From contig NZ_BMVB01000013.1 of assembly GCF_014650495.1 (NCBI RefSeq), positions 99,005 to 163,004 on the forward strand: DNA of 64,000 bases. Direction: 5' to 3'. This stretch comes from Streptomyces cinnamoneus. Lineage in GTDB: Bacteria; Actinomycetota; Actinomycetes; Streptomycetales; Streptomycetaceae. A model generated the notes under the pieces. It saw only the letters and a list, made by a program, of their open reading frames with translations. It did no database searches and was not told the origin of the DNA. Below are positions 17,682 to 26,326 of this stretch, piece by piece; the stretch's first letter is position 1, and each line of letters begins with the position of its first letter. A program made the translations under genes and the position numbers.

Positions 17682-18814
17682 GCCCGTGGCGGCCGCCGCG
17701 GCCTGCCCGGATGCCGGACTGGGTGCCCGTGGCCGGGCCCGCGCTGCTCGCCGCCGGGGACGCACTGCTGGTCAACGGGGTCACCCCGGGGCGCGACCTG
17801 TGGCTGTCCCTGCTCGCGGCGGTGGCGCTGCTGTGGCGACGGCGGCTGCCCGCGACCGTCTTCGCCGCCACCATGCCCGGCATGTACCTGACGTACATCT
17901 GGCTCGCGCCCATGATCGCCCTCTACACGCTGGCCGTGCGGCGCCCGCGGCGGTGGCTGCTCGCCGTCGCGGGGCTGCTGATGACCGCGGCGCAGTTCGT
18001 GCCGTACCCGGTCTCGGACCTGACGCTGACCAACCGGCGCGAGACGGCCGTCAACCTCGTCGACGCCGTCGTGGTGGCGGCCACCCCCATCGCGCTGGGC
18101 CTGCTCACCCGCACCCGCCGCGAACTCGCCGACCGGCTCGACGAACTGACCCGCAGCCGGGCCCGCGAGGACCGGCTGCTGGCCGACCGCGTCCTGGCCA
18201 CCGAGCGGGCCCGGCTCGCCCGCGAGATGCACGACGTCGTCGCGCACCAGGTCAGCCTCATCAGCCTGCAGGCCGGAGCCGTGCAGATCAGCACCGAGGA
18301 CAGCCAGGCGCGCGCCGGGGCCCGCACCATCCGCGAACTGTCCGTGCGGACCCTGGACGAGCTGCGCCACATGGTCGGCATCCTGCGGGCGGCGGGGGCG
18401 GACACCGAGGAACTCACCCCCCAGCCCCGGCTGTCGGACCTGCCGCGGCTGATCGAGCTGAGCGCGCTGGACGTCGCCTTCGAGGACGGCTCCGATCCGG
18501 GGGCGGTGCGCCCGGAGGCCGTCGAGCGCGCCGCCTTCCGCACGGTGCAGGAGGCCCTGACGAACGTCCGCAAGCACGCACCGGGGGCGAAGGTGACGGT
18601 CCGGATCACCGAGGACGAGCGTACGGGGCTGCTGGTGGAGATCCGCAACGGACCGGCGGACGCGGCCGTGCCGGCACCGGAACTGCCCGGCGGGGGCCAC
18701 GGTCTGGTGGGGCTGCGCGAGCGGGCGCAGAGCCTCGGCGGGACGCTGGAGGCGAGCGCCACCGGGGAGGGCGGGTTCACCGTGCGGGCCCGCTTCCCCC
18801 GGGAGGAGAGGTGA
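17678..18814 (+). CDS. Two-component sensor histidine kinase (HisKA_3)
   Basis: 378-aa membrane sensor kinase paired with the preceding regulator. Four or five hydrophobic segments fill residues 15-150 with little outer loop, suggesting sensing within the membrane. The dimerisation box LAREMHDVVAHQVSLIS carries phospho-acceptor H185. The HATPase region has the N box FRTVQEALTNVRKHAPG and G box GGGHGLVGLRERAQSLGG. GTG start overlaps the regulator stop. The signal is unknown; many such pairs respond to envelope stress or antibiotics. Confidence 0.92.
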   Translation: MSPWRPPRPARMPDWVPVAGPALLAAGDALLVNGVTPGRDLWLSLLAAVALLWRRRLPATVFAATMPGMYLTYIWLAPMIALYTLAVRRPRRWLLAVAGLLMTAAQFVPYPVSDLTLTNRRETAVNLVDAVVVAATPIALGLLTRTRRELADRLDELTRSRAREDRLLADRVLATERARLAREMHDVVAHQVSLISLQAGAVQISTEDSQARAGARTIRELSVRTLDELRHMVGILRAAGADTEELTPQPRLSDLPRLIELSALDVAFEDGSDPGAVRPEAVERAAFRTVQEALTNVRKHAPGAKVTVRITEDERTGLLVEIRNGPADAAVPAPELPGGGHGLVGLRERAQSLGGTLEASATGEGGFTVRARFPREER

Positions 18815-18833
18815 CGGCGGCGCGGGGCCGCGC

Positions 18834-19229
18834 TCAGGCCGAGAGCGGCTTCGTGGCCGGCTCCACGGTCGCGCTCTCCAGGTCCGGGTAGACCTCGAAC
18901 AGCCGGCGCACCCCCAGCGCCCCCAGCACCCTGTTGACGTGCGAGTCCTCCACGGTGCCCTGGGCGGGCAGGATCAGCCTGAGTCTTCCCTGACAGGAGC
19001 GCATCAGCCGGCGTGCGGCGATCAGCACCCCCACGCCGCTGGAGTCGCAGAACCGCACTTCGCCGAGGTCGAGCACCAGGCTCCGCCGGCCGTCCGCCAC
19101 AGCGTCGTGCACGTGCTGGCGGACCGACGGGGAGGTCACCAGATCGAGTTCACCACAGACCTGGAGCACGGCCCAGTCCCCTTGCTCATGCTCCAACACC
19201 TTCAACGTCACGCGTTCGAGCCCCTTCAC
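18834..19229 (-). CDS. STAS-domain anti-sigma factor antagonist
   Basis: 131-aa protein of the SpoIIAA/BldG-like STAS family, which binds anti-sigma factors when unphosphorylated. The phosphorylation loop is FCDSSGVGVLIAARRL with serines at 63 and 64. GTG start at 19229; an internal GTG (VTLKVLEHEQ) with AAGGGG upstream is an alternative. It lies about 400 bp from, and divergent to, an ECF sigma gene. Its partner is probably a kinase-type anti-sigma factor elsewhere, since the anti-sigma protein next door is a zinc type that does not normally use STAS partners. Confidence 0.88.
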   Translation of the reverse strand: MKGLERVTLKVLEHEQGDWAVLQVCGELDLVTSPSVRQHVHDAVADGRRSLVLDLGEVRFCDSSGVGVLIAARRLMRSCQGRLRLILPAQGTVEDSHVNRVLGALGVRRLFEVYPDLESATVEPATKPLSA

Positions 19230-19633
19230 TCGGTCTGTCGTTTCCTTCGGAATGGACCCTTCCGCGGTATGGCTGCCTGGCGCTTCCCCCGTGGAGCGGC
19301 ATGTGAAACACCGCGCGCGGCACGGTGTGAATCATCGCCTGGCATAAGCCGACCGCTGTTGAGCCTATGCCCAGCCCGAACCCCCAATCCCCATAGATCC
19401 GGTCACACCCGCATAACACATCGGCACATTCGGGCACGTTCGACCACGACCGGGCATGACCGGTCGTCACCTTGAGCCGGACATCCACCCAAAGTGAACG
19501 CTTCAATACCATGCGCAGCAGAAGTGAGAGTCACCCTTTCCGGGTTTCGCCTCAAACGCTCGTGCGTTGTCGGACCCTGCCGATACATTCGGCGAGAGGG
19601 CGTACAGCAGTGCGTACGGAGGGGGCAGGCCGG
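19230..19633. other. 404-bp intergenic region, STAS / ECF sigma
   Basis: No gene seen. It holds the divergent promoters of the STAS and sigma genes. Notable are an imperfect dyad GGCATAAGCC ... GAGCCTATGCC (19341-19371) and a possible hairpin ACACCG ... CGGTGT near 19306-19327. GC is lower than in the flanks. The ribosome site for the sigma gene (GGAGGGGG) is at the right end. I find no convincing -35/-10 pair. Confidence 0.5.
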
Positions 19634-20197
19634 ATGACGAACGACGCACCACCCCGGTGGGACCGCAAGATGCAGCAGCGGCTCGTGCACGGCGAGGCCG
19701 CCGCGCTCGGCGAACTCTACGACCGCTTCGCCTCCCTCGTGCACGGCCTCGCCCATCGCGTCCTCGGCGACGAGGGCGGCGCCGACCGCGTCACCCGCGA
19801 GGTCTTCGGCTACGTCTGGGAGCACCCGGAGGCGTACGACCCCAAGGAGGGCCCGTTGCGCTCGTGGATCGCCTCCCTCGCCCACCGGCACGCCGTCAGC
19901 CGGCTGCGGCGCACCGAGGACGACGGGGAACGGCCCGCGGCGGAGATCGAGGCCAAGGTGCGCGCGGCCAGCGCGGCCGCCCGCGCCGACTACATCGTCA
20001 CGTCCATGCCCGCACCCCTGCGGGCCGCCCTGGACCTCGCCTACTTCCGCCGTCTGGACTACCGCCAGGCCGCGGCGCGCCTGGGCGTCACCGAGGACGA
20101 GGCGCGGCGACGGCTCAGGCTGGGGTTACAGCTGTTGTCCACCGCCCATGAAGGCCCCCGGGCGGTCGCACCGCCCGGCAAGGCGGCCCTGCGATGA
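19634..20197 (+). CDS. ECF-type RNA polymerase sigma factor (contains TTA codon)
   Basis: 187-aa sigma-70 family factor. Region 2 is about residues 12-85 (AAALGELYDRFASLVHGLAHRVLGDEGGAD...VWEHPEAYDP) and region 4 about 120-170 (LRAALDLAYFRRLDYRQAAARLGVTEDEARRRLRLGL). ATG 19634 was chosen for its GGAGGGGGCAGG site; the frame is open further upstream. Leucine 165 is encoded by TTA (20126-20128), so full translation should need the bldA tRNA. The stop overlaps the anti-sigma ATG (ATGA), tying the anti-sigma yield to translation through the TTA codon. Confidence 0.88.
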   Translation: MTNDAPPRWDRKMQQRLVHGEAAALGELYDRFASLVHGLAHRVLGDEGGADRVTREVFGYVWEHPEAYDPKEGPLRSWIASLAHRHAVSRLRRTEDDGERPAAEIEAKVRAASAAARADYIVTSMPAPLRAALDLAYFRRLDYRQAAARLGVTEDEARRRLRLGLQLLSTAHEGPRAVAPPGKAALR

Positions 20198-21324
20198 ACG
20201 ACGCGCCCCTGCCGCCGGAGGCGGCCCGTCCGCCGTCCCACCACGTGCTCAAGTCGCTGCTCGGCGCCTGGGCGCTGGCCGCGTGCTCGGCCGAGGAGAC
20301 CGCCGCCGTCGAGGAACACCTGACCGACTGCGCCCCGTGCGCGGAGGAGGCCGTGCGGCTGCGCGACGCCGTCGCGCTGCTGCACCCCGAGGACAGCCTC
20401 GACCTCGATCCCACGCTGCGCTCCCGCGTCCTGGCCGGGGCGCTCAGCCGCCGGCCCGCCCGCATCCCCGTCCCCGAATGGGCCGCGCCCTACGAGGCGG
20501 AGGCCGCCCGGCTCGACGCCCTGCTGCGCGACATCGGCGAGGCGGAGTGGCAGGCGCCGGTGCGGCTCACCTGGTTCGACGGGCGGCGCCCCGCCGCGCG
20601 GGAGGCGACCGTCGCCGGCGTCATCGGCCATCTGGCGGCCGTCGACGGCATCGTCGCGGGCACGCTCGGCCTCCCCGACGGAGGCGGGAACGGTTCGCCG
20701 GACGAGCGCACGGAGGCCCTCTGGGCCTCCGGCGCCTCCGCGGAACGGACGCCCGCCCAGGTGCGGTCCGCCTGGCGCGACCAGGGCCGGGCGCTGATAC
20801 GGACGGTGTCCTTCGCCGACGGGAACGTCGCCGACCTCGACGTGCCGTACGGCCCGTTCAGCCTGCCGCTGCGCGATTCCTTCCTGGACCGCGCCTTCGA
20901 GTGCTGGGTGCACGCCGAGGACATCGCCGACGCCGTCGACTATCCGTACGAGCCGCCGTCCTCGCCGCACCTCAACCGCATGATCGACCTGGCGGCCCGG
21001 CTGTTGCCCTCCTCGATCGCGGCACGCCGCCGCGCGGGCCTGGCCCCGCCGGCCCGCACCCTGGTCGCGGCGGGCACACCCGGCCGCGCCCTGCACCTGG
21101 AGATCGAGGGCAGGGGCGGCGGCCACTGGTACATCGCCCTGGACTCCCCCGGCGCGCTCGGCACGCCGGAGGGAGAGGTGGCACATGTGGCCCTGGACGG
21201 GGTGGAGTTCTGCCGTCTGGCCGCGGGCCACGTCGCCCCGGAGGAGGCCGCCGCGGGCTCACTCGGCGACGCCGAAGCCGTCCGCGACGTCCTGTACGCG
21301 ACGGCATCCCTGTCACGGCTGTGA
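20194..21324 (+). CDS. Zinc anti-sigma factor fused to a maleylpyruvate-isomerase/DinB-like domain
   Basis: 376-aa soluble protein. The N-terminal zinc anti-sigma motif is H42-x3-C46-x2-C49 (EEHLTDCAPC), with C31 a possible fourth ligand. From about residue 85 on it resembles the mycothiol-dependent maleylpyruvate isomerase / DinB fold: GHLAAVDG and ECWVHAEDIADAV supply likely metal ligands. I see no membrane span, so it is a cytosolic anti-sigma factor. It is translationally coupled to the sigma gene and most likely inhibits it. The extra domain could let thiols or a metal control release. Confidence 0.8.
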   Translation: MNDAPLPPEAARPPSHHVLKSLLGAWALAACSAEETAAVEEHLTDCAPCAEEAVRLRDAVALLHPEDSLDLDPTLRSRVLAGALSRRPARIPVPEWAAPYEAEAARLDALLRDIGEAEWQAPVRLTWFDGRRPAAREATVAGVIGHLAAVDGIVAGTLGLPDGGGNGSPDERTEALWASGASAERTPAQVRSAWRDQGRALIRTVSFADGNVADLDVPYGPFSLPLRDSFLDRAFECWVHAEDIADAVDYPYEPPSSPHLNRMIDLAARLLPSSIAARRRAGLAPPARTLVAAGTPGRALHLEIEGRGGGHWYIALDSPGALGTPEGEVAHVALDGVEFCRLAAGHVAPEEAAAGSLGDAEAVRDVLYATASLSRL

Positions 21325-21350
21325 CGGCGGATGCCGTTCAGGGGGAGCCG

Positions 21351-22214
21351 TCAGGCGAAGACCACCGTGCGGGTGCCGTTCAGGAGCACGCGGTGCTCGC
21401 TGTGCCACTTCACCGCGCGCGCCAGCGCCTGGCACTCCACGTCGCGGCCGACCGCGACGAGCTGCTCCGGCGTGACCTCGTGGCCGACGCGCTCGACCTC
21501 CTGCTCGATGATCGGGCCCTCGTCGAGGTCGGCCGTCACGTAGTGCGCGGTGGCACCGATCAGCTTCACACCGCGCGCGTGCGCCTGGTGGTACGGCTTC
21601 GCGCCCTTGAAGCTCGGCAGGAAGGAGTGGTGGATGTTGATGATCCGCCCGGAGAGCGCCTTGCAGAGGTCGTCGGAGAGCACCTGCATGTAGCGGGCGA
21701 GCACGACCAGCTCGACGTTCTCGGCCTGGACCAGCTCCAGCAGCCGCGCCTCGGCCTCCGGCTTGTTCTCCTTCGTCACGGGGATGTGGTGGAAGGGGAC
21801 GCCGTAGGAGCCGACGAGCTCGGCGAAGTCGGTGTGGTTGGAGACGACCGCCGCGATCTCGACCGGGAGGGCCCCGATGCGGGAGCGGAAGAGCAGGTCG
21901 TTGAGGCAGTGCCCGAACTTGGACACCATCAGCACGATGCGCATCTTCTCGTCGGCCCGGTGGATCTGCCAGTCCATCTGGAAGGAGTCGCCGACCGCCG
22001 CGAAGCTGGCCCGCAGCTTCTCGACCGTGACCGGGGCCTCCGCGCCGAAGTGCACCCGCATGAAGAACAGCCCGGTGTCCCGGTCGCCGAACTGCTGACT
22101 GTCCTCGATGTTGCAGCCGGTCATGAAGAGGTAGCTGGACACGGCGTGCACAATGCCCTGCTTGTCCGGGCAGGAAAGAGTGAGGACGTACTGCTGAGGC
22201 TGTTCGGTGGTCAT
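21351..22214 (-). CDS. purU: Formyltetrahydrofolate deformylase
   Basis: 287-aa enzyme that hydrolyses 10-formyl-THF to formate and THF, supplying formate for purine synthesis and balancing one-carbon pools. The N-terminal ACT domain (about residues 1-85) reads YVLTLSCPDKQGIVHAVSSYLF. The formyltransferase-like catalytic domain has INIHHSFLPSFKGAKPYHQA and ADLDEGPIIEQ, supplying the Asn, His and Asp residues. ATG 22214 starts directly before the ACT domain; the longer frame upstream is not homologous. The length is normal. Confidence 0.95.
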   Translation of the reverse strand: MTTEQPQQYVLTLSCPDKQGIVHAVSSYLFMTGCNIEDSQQFGDRDTGLFFMRVHFGAEAPVTVEKLRASFAAVGDSFQMDWQIHRADEKMRIVLMVSKFGHCLNDLLFRSRIGALPVEIAAVVSNHTDFAELVGSYGVPFHHIPVTKENKPEAEARLLELVQAENVELVVLARYMQVLSDDLCKALSGRIINIHHSFLPSFKGAKPYHQAHARGVKLIGATAHYVTADLDEGPIIEQEVERVGHEVTPEQLVAVGRDVECQALARAVKWHSEHRVLLNGTRTVVFA

Positions 22215-22293
22215 AGCCCAATAGCGTCGCATATCCCGGGCCCCTGCCGGACCGCCCGGTTCCGCGGCGGCCGGGCCACCAGCGCGTCGCGGT

Positions 22294-22785
22294 TCAGTAC
22301 CCGGTGGCCAGCTCCAGCACGGCGAGCGGGTGCGGCGGCACGTCCGGACTCTCCCCGTCGCCCGCCGCCAGCCGGACGTGTGCCTCGCGCGCGGCCTGTA
22401 CGGCCTCCGGCCAGCCGTGGTGCCCCAGGTAGGCCGAGGACGGCGCGTCCGCCCCGACCTGGTGCATGATCCGCAGGACACGCAGCACGACGACGTCGAC
22501 GAGCGCGGCCTCGCCCGAGTCGCGGAAGACGGTGCCGACGTACTTCTCGGCCGACCAGTTGTCCAGCCAGGTGTCCTCGACCAGGCGGTAGACGGCGTCG
22601 GTCACGTCCCCGTACCCCTCGCGGCCCGCGAGCCAGCACTCCTGCTGGAAGACGGGATCCGAGAGCATGTGCAGCGCGGAGCGCACGTTCGCGCGCCAGC
22701 GCCACCACGGCATGTCATTGAGCGGCATACCGTCCATGGTGGTCGAGCGGCGGCCGCGACGGGAAGACTTCTCTGAACCCTGCAC
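22294..22785 (-). CDS. Conserved Streptomyces hypothetical protein
   Basis: 163-aa protein, 79 bp upstream of purU on the same strand. The body MPLNDMPWWRWRANVRSALHMLSDPVFQQECWLAG ... DNWSAEKYVGTVFRDSGEAALVDVVVLRVLRIMHQVG is, to my recollection, strongly conserved in Streptomyces next to purU (a family labelled SCO4402). It appears all-helical and soluble, with many tryptophans near the N-terminus. GTG 22785 is the longest start; ATG 22737 or 22728 may be the real one, as none has a clear ribosome site. Function unknown. Confidence 0.7.
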   Translation of the reverse strand: MQGSEKSSRRGRRSTTMDGMPLNDMPWWRWRANVRSALHMLSDPVFQQECWLAGREGYGDVTDAVYRLVEDTWLDNWSAEKYVGTVFRDSGEAALVDVVVLRVLRIMHQVGADAPSSAYLGHHGWPEAVQAAREAHVRLAAGDGESPDVPPHPLAVLELATGY

Positions 22786-22917
22786 AACAATCGATCGTAC
22801 GTTCCCGCCGCGCCCCGCGGTCCGCCACCCCGGCCGCTCCCGGTGTTCACCCCGGCGTCACCCTTCGTTGCGACGTGATCACTCGGCCGTTACCTGCCGG
22901 GCGGCAGGCTTCCGGCC

Positions 22918-24207
22918 ATGACCGGACGGCGCCGCCTGCTCCCCCGCCCGCTCCTGCGCACCGCCATGGCCGCGGTGTGCGCCACAGCGGTGGGAGCGGC
23001 ACTGTTCACCGGCTGCAGTGGTGGGCTCCCGGGGGCCCGGGGGGACTCCCGGGAACCCATCACCGTCATGACGTGGGCCCCCGAGGGCACCCAGGCCACC
23101 AACATGGCCGGCATGCCCGCCATGGCCACCGCCTACGCCCGCTGGGTCAACGCGAGCGGCGGCATCCACGGCCGCAGGCTGAAGGTGCTCACCTGCAACG
23201 AGCGCAACGACACGGTCGCCGCCGCGGGCTGCGCGCAGCGGGCGGTGGAGGCGGGGGCCGTCGCGGTCGTCGGCTCCTACAGCCAGCACGGGCGCTCGAT
23301 GATGTCGCCGCTGGAGGCGTCGGGGACGCCGTTCATCGGCGGCTACGGGATCACGAACGAGGAGTTCACCAGCCCGCTGTCGTACCCCGTCAACGGCGGC
23401 CAGGCGACCCTGCTCGCCGGCAACGGCCGGCAGCTGGCCGGGGTGTGCCGGCGCGTCGCGCTCGTCCGGCCGGACACGATCGCCGGCGACCAGTTACCGG
23501 CGCTGCTCGACGCGGGCCTCACCGCGGGCGGCCGGCCGCGGGCCGCCGACGTCCGGGCGCCGGAGGACGCGACGGACTACACGCGGCACAGCGCCGCCGC
23601 CCTGGAGAGCGCGGGCACCGAGGACGGCGCCTGCGTCACCGCGGCGCTCGGGGAGCGCACGAACACCTTCTTCGACTCCTTCCGGCGGCTGCGCGAGACC
23701 GGGCGGGGGACCGGGGTGCGCATCGCCGCCGTGCTGGGCAGCGTCCAGCAGTCGCTGGTGGACAGCACGGGCGGCGCGAGCAGCCCACTGGAGGGCGCGT
23801 ACGCGACCGGCTGGTACCCCGCCGCGGACGACGGCCGGTGGGCCCCGATGCGGAAGGTCATCCAGGAGCACGCCTTCGGCGACAACCGCGTCAGCCCCAC
23901 GGACCCCGGAGTCCAGACGACGTGGCTCGCGTACACGGTGCTGCGGTCGGTGCTGACGTCCCTGGACGCGGACGACATCAGCGCCGCGTCGGTGCACCAC
24001 GCCCTGGACGACGGCCACCAGGTCGACACGGGCGGCCTGACGCCGCCCCTGCGCTGGCGGCAACAGGACCTGCTGGCCGTCCGCGACTACCCGCGCGTGG
24101 TCAACGCGGACGTCACCTACCAGGTCGTCCGGGGCGGCCGCCTGGTCGCGGACCGCAGCGGCTTCGTCAACGTGGCGCGGACGCTGGAGGAGCAGAGCAA
24201 GGGGTGA
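22918..24207 (+). CDS. Lipoprotein, branched-chain amino acid-type binding protein (TTA codon)
   Basis: 429-aa exported lipoprotein. The signal peptide ends in LFTGC, making C33 the lipid anchor. The rest resembles type-I periplasmic binding proteins of the Leu/Ile/Val (receptor-ligand) class: MAMATAYARWVNASGGIHGRRLKV is the signature opening, and VAVVGSYSQHGRSMMSPLEASGTPFIGG lines the cleft. No transporter genes are adjacent, so it may be a stand-alone sensor or use a remote permease. Leucine 193 is a TTA codon (23494-23496), which predicts bldA dependence and thus late or developmental expression. Confidence 0.8.
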   Translation: MTGRRRLLPRPLLRTAMAAVCATAVGAALFTGCSGGLPGARGDSREPITVMTWAPEGTQATNMAGMPAMATAYARWVNASGGIHGRRLKVLTCNERNDTVAAAGCAQRAVEAGAVAVVGSYSQHGRSMMSPLEASGTPFIGGYGITNEEFTSPLSYPVNGGQATLLAGNGRQLAGVCRRVALVRPDTIAGDQLPALLDAGLTAGGRPRAADVRAPEDATDYTRHSAAALESAGTEDGACVTAALGERTNTFFDSFRRLRETGRGTGVRIAAVLGSVQQSLVDSTGGASSPLEGAYATGWYPAADDGRWAPMRKVIQEHAFGDNRVSPTDPGVQTTWLAYTVLRSVLTSLDADDISAASVHHALDDGHQVDTGGLTPPLRWRQQDLLAVRDYPRVVNADVTYQVVRGGRLVADRSGFVNVARTLEEQSKG

Positions 24208-24259
24208 CCCCAGCCGCGCCGCCGGGCAGCGCTCGTCCGTGCCACGTCGTCCGCCCTCG

Positions 24260-26326
24260 TCACAGCTGGGTCCACTCGTGCTGCGTCAGGCCGTACTTCT
24301 TCGCGATCGGGTTCCACAGGTCGGCCGCCTTCTTCTTGGCGGCCGTCGCGTCGCCGCTGGCGCGGTCGCCGGCGGCGCTGTCGGCCGTGGGGCGGGCGTG
24401 GCCCTTCACACAGCCCTTCTTGCCCTCCACCTGACGGGCCCACGCCGCGTAGTGGCTGTCCGCCGACGCGGACGACTTCCACGCCTTCGACAGCTGGCCC
24501 GTCAGCTCCGCGTGCTGGGGCAACCGGTCCGTGGCCGTCTGTTCGAGGCGCGTCACCAGGCCGTTGCGCTGGCCCGCGGCGGCGTCGAGGTCGGCGGCCG
24601 ACTTGCCGAGGTCCTTGCAGCTCCGGGTGGAGTCCACCGCCTTGATGACGGAGTCGCGGCTGTTGTTGCTGTCCTTCAGCAACGCGTCCAGCGCCTTCGC
24701 CTGGGCCTCGGCCGGGTCGGCCGACTTCTCCGGGGCCTTGGGGGTGGGGCCGGCCGTCGCCTCGCCCTTGGGCGCGGCGGTGGGCGACGTGCTGGCGACG
24801 GCGGCCTTCTGCGGCTCGCTCTTGTCGTCGTCCCCGCCGCTGAGCAGCGCGCCCGCGCCGAGCCCGGCGACGGCACAGCCCGCGACGACCGCGGCGATCA
24901 GCACGGCCGGCGACTTCTTGCGCCCCGGCGGGCGCGGCGCGTCGTTCCGCGGGCCCTGGGGGCCGCGCGGACCCTGCGGCCCGTTCGGGGGCACGCCCGG
25001 GAGCCCGTACGAGGCGTTGGCGGCCGGCTGCTGCGGCTGGGGGCGCGGCGGGAACGGCGCGGGCCCGCCGGCCGGCGGAACGGGCGGCAGCTGCTGCGTC
25101 GGGGTGGCGGCCCGGAAGAGCGTGTCGAACTCGGCGGGCGGCGGCCGGTCGCCCGCCGGTGCCATCACCGTGAAGGGCGTGGCCGGCCCGGAACCCGTCA
25201 CAGGCGGGGCCGGAGCGGCGCCCCCGGCCGGGCCCTCGGACGTACGGTCCGGCGCGGCGTGCCGGGCATGGGCACCGCCGCCCGTCGACGGGGTGACCGC
25301 GGTCGCCTCGGCGTCGGCGGGACGCGCACCCGCGGGACCACCGTGCGCGCCGCCCGTCGGCGGCACGGCGGGAGGCCCCTGCGGGGCGAAGCCGGCAGGC
25401 GGCAACTGGGGCGAGCCGGGGACCGGGGGCATCAGGGCCGTGGCCTCGGCATCGGAGCCACGGCCCGCACCGGCACCCGGCGCGAAGGGCGGCATACCCC
25501 CACCCACGGGCGAAATCAGAGCAGTCGCCTCAGCATCGGAGCCACGCCCCGCACCGGCACCCGGCGCATAAGGCGGCATACCGCCGCCCGGACCACCCAC
25601 CGGAGGAATCAGAGCAGTCGCCTCAGCATCCGAACCACGCCCCGCACCACCACCCGGCACGAAGGGCGGCATACCCCCACCCACGGGCGGAATCAGGGCA
25701 GTCGCCTCCGCATCGGGGCCACGTCCGGCACCCGGCGGGAACGGCGGGACGCCGCCCGCGCCGCCGCCGACCGGCGGCATCAGGGCAGTCGCCTCCGCAT
25801 CGGGGCCACGTCCGGCACCCGGCGGGAACGGCGGGACGCCGCCCGCGCCGCCGCCGACCGGCGGCATCAGGGCCGTGGCCTCGGCGTCCGGAGAACGGTG
25901 CGGTAGGGCGCCGCCCCGCTGCGGCGGGAGCAACTGCGTGGCTTCTGCAGCGGATTCGGGGACGCCGCGACCGTACGTGCCGGGCGGCTCGTCGGCCGCC
26001 TCCCGTATCTCCCGTATCTCGTACACGTCCCGTCCGGCGGGCGGACCGCCGTCGCCGCTCACCGGCGGCAGGTACTGCGTGGACGCCTCGGGCACGGGCG
26101 GGGCCGCGTACGGCGGGGGCGGCAGCGGGGCACCCGGCATGGGGGCGGCGCCCAGCGGCGGGAGGTACTGCGTGGCGTCGGAGTCGCCCTGCGGGGTCTC
26201 CGGCGGCAGGGGGGCGCGATGTGCGCCGGGGCCCCAGGGGGCGCCCCCGTCGGGGGCGGGCCGTACTGGCGGCGCGGGCGGGGCCGCAGGAGGCTGCGGC
26301 TCGTTTCCCTGTCCGCTCTGCGTCAC
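24260..26326 (-). CDS. Proline-rich single-pass membrane protein with Thr-motif repeats
   Basis: 688-aa protein. Residues 1-465 are disordered, Pro/Gly/Ala-rich and carry repeated threonine motifs: DATQYLPP, STQYLPP, EATQLLPP, then seven DAEATA(L/V) units. One membrane span (about 470-495, AVLIAAVVAGCAVAGLGAGALL) follows a basic PPGRKKS stop. The outer C-terminus (about 190 residues, with KALDALLKDSNNSRDSVIKAVDSTRSCK and CVKGHARP) is helical with two conserved-looking cysteines. Motifs of the form T-Q-x-(L/I)-P-P resemble phospho-threonine sites bound by FHA domains; that reading is inference. ATG start at 26326. Function unknown. Confidence 0.75.
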   Translation of the reverse strand: MTQSGQGNEPQPPAAPPAPPVRPAPDGGAPWGPGAHRAPLPPETPQGDSDATQYLPPLGAAPMPGAPLPPPPYAAPPVPEASTQYLPPVSGDGGPPAGRDVYEIREIREAADEPPGTYGRGVPESAAEATQLLPPQRGGALPHRSPDAEATALMPPVGGGAGGVPPFPPGAGRGPDAEATALMPPVGGGAGGVPPFPPGAGRGPDAEATALIPPVGGGMPPFVPGGGAGRGSDAEATALIPPVGGPGGGMPPYAPGAGAGRGSDAEATALISPVGGGMPPFAPGAGAGRGSDAEATALMPPVPGSPQLPPAGFAPQGPPAVPPTGGAHGGPAGARPADAEATAVTPSTGGGAHARHAAPDRTSEGPAGGAAPAPPVTGSGPATPFTVMAPAGDRPPPAEFDTLFRAATPTQQLPPVPPAGGPAPFPPRPQPQQPAANASYGLPGVPPNGPQGPRGPQGPRNDAPRPPGRKKSPAVLIAAVVAGCAVAGLGAGALLSGGDDDKSEPQKAAVASTSPTAAPKGEATAGPTPKAPEKSADPAEAQAKALDALLKDSNNSRDSVIKAVDSTRSCKDLGKSAADLDAAAGQRNGLVTRLEQTATDRLPQHAELTGQLSKAWKSSASADSHYAAWARQVEGKKGCVKGHARPTADSAAGDRASGDATAAKKKAADLWNPIAKKYGLTQHEWTQL
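25692..25865 (-). repeat. Exact 87-bp tandem duplication in proline-rich gene
   Basis: Two identical head-to-tail copies (25692-25778 and 25779-25865), each encoding 29 residues beginning DAEATALMPPVGG. Five more diverged copies lie to the left (to about 25310). Exact identity at the DNA level, including third positions, points to recent duplication or ongoing gene conversion. Confidence 0.9.

Noticed and set aside
20148..22469. 773-codon plus-strand frame across the anti-sigma and purU genes
   Set aside because: It crosses two supported genes in a different register or on the other strand, and its product is Arg/Pro/Gly-rich.
25430..25870. Possible CRISPR array from regularly spaced repeats
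   Set aside because: The repeats are in-frame coding units of the proline-rich protein without unique spacers, and there are no cas genes.
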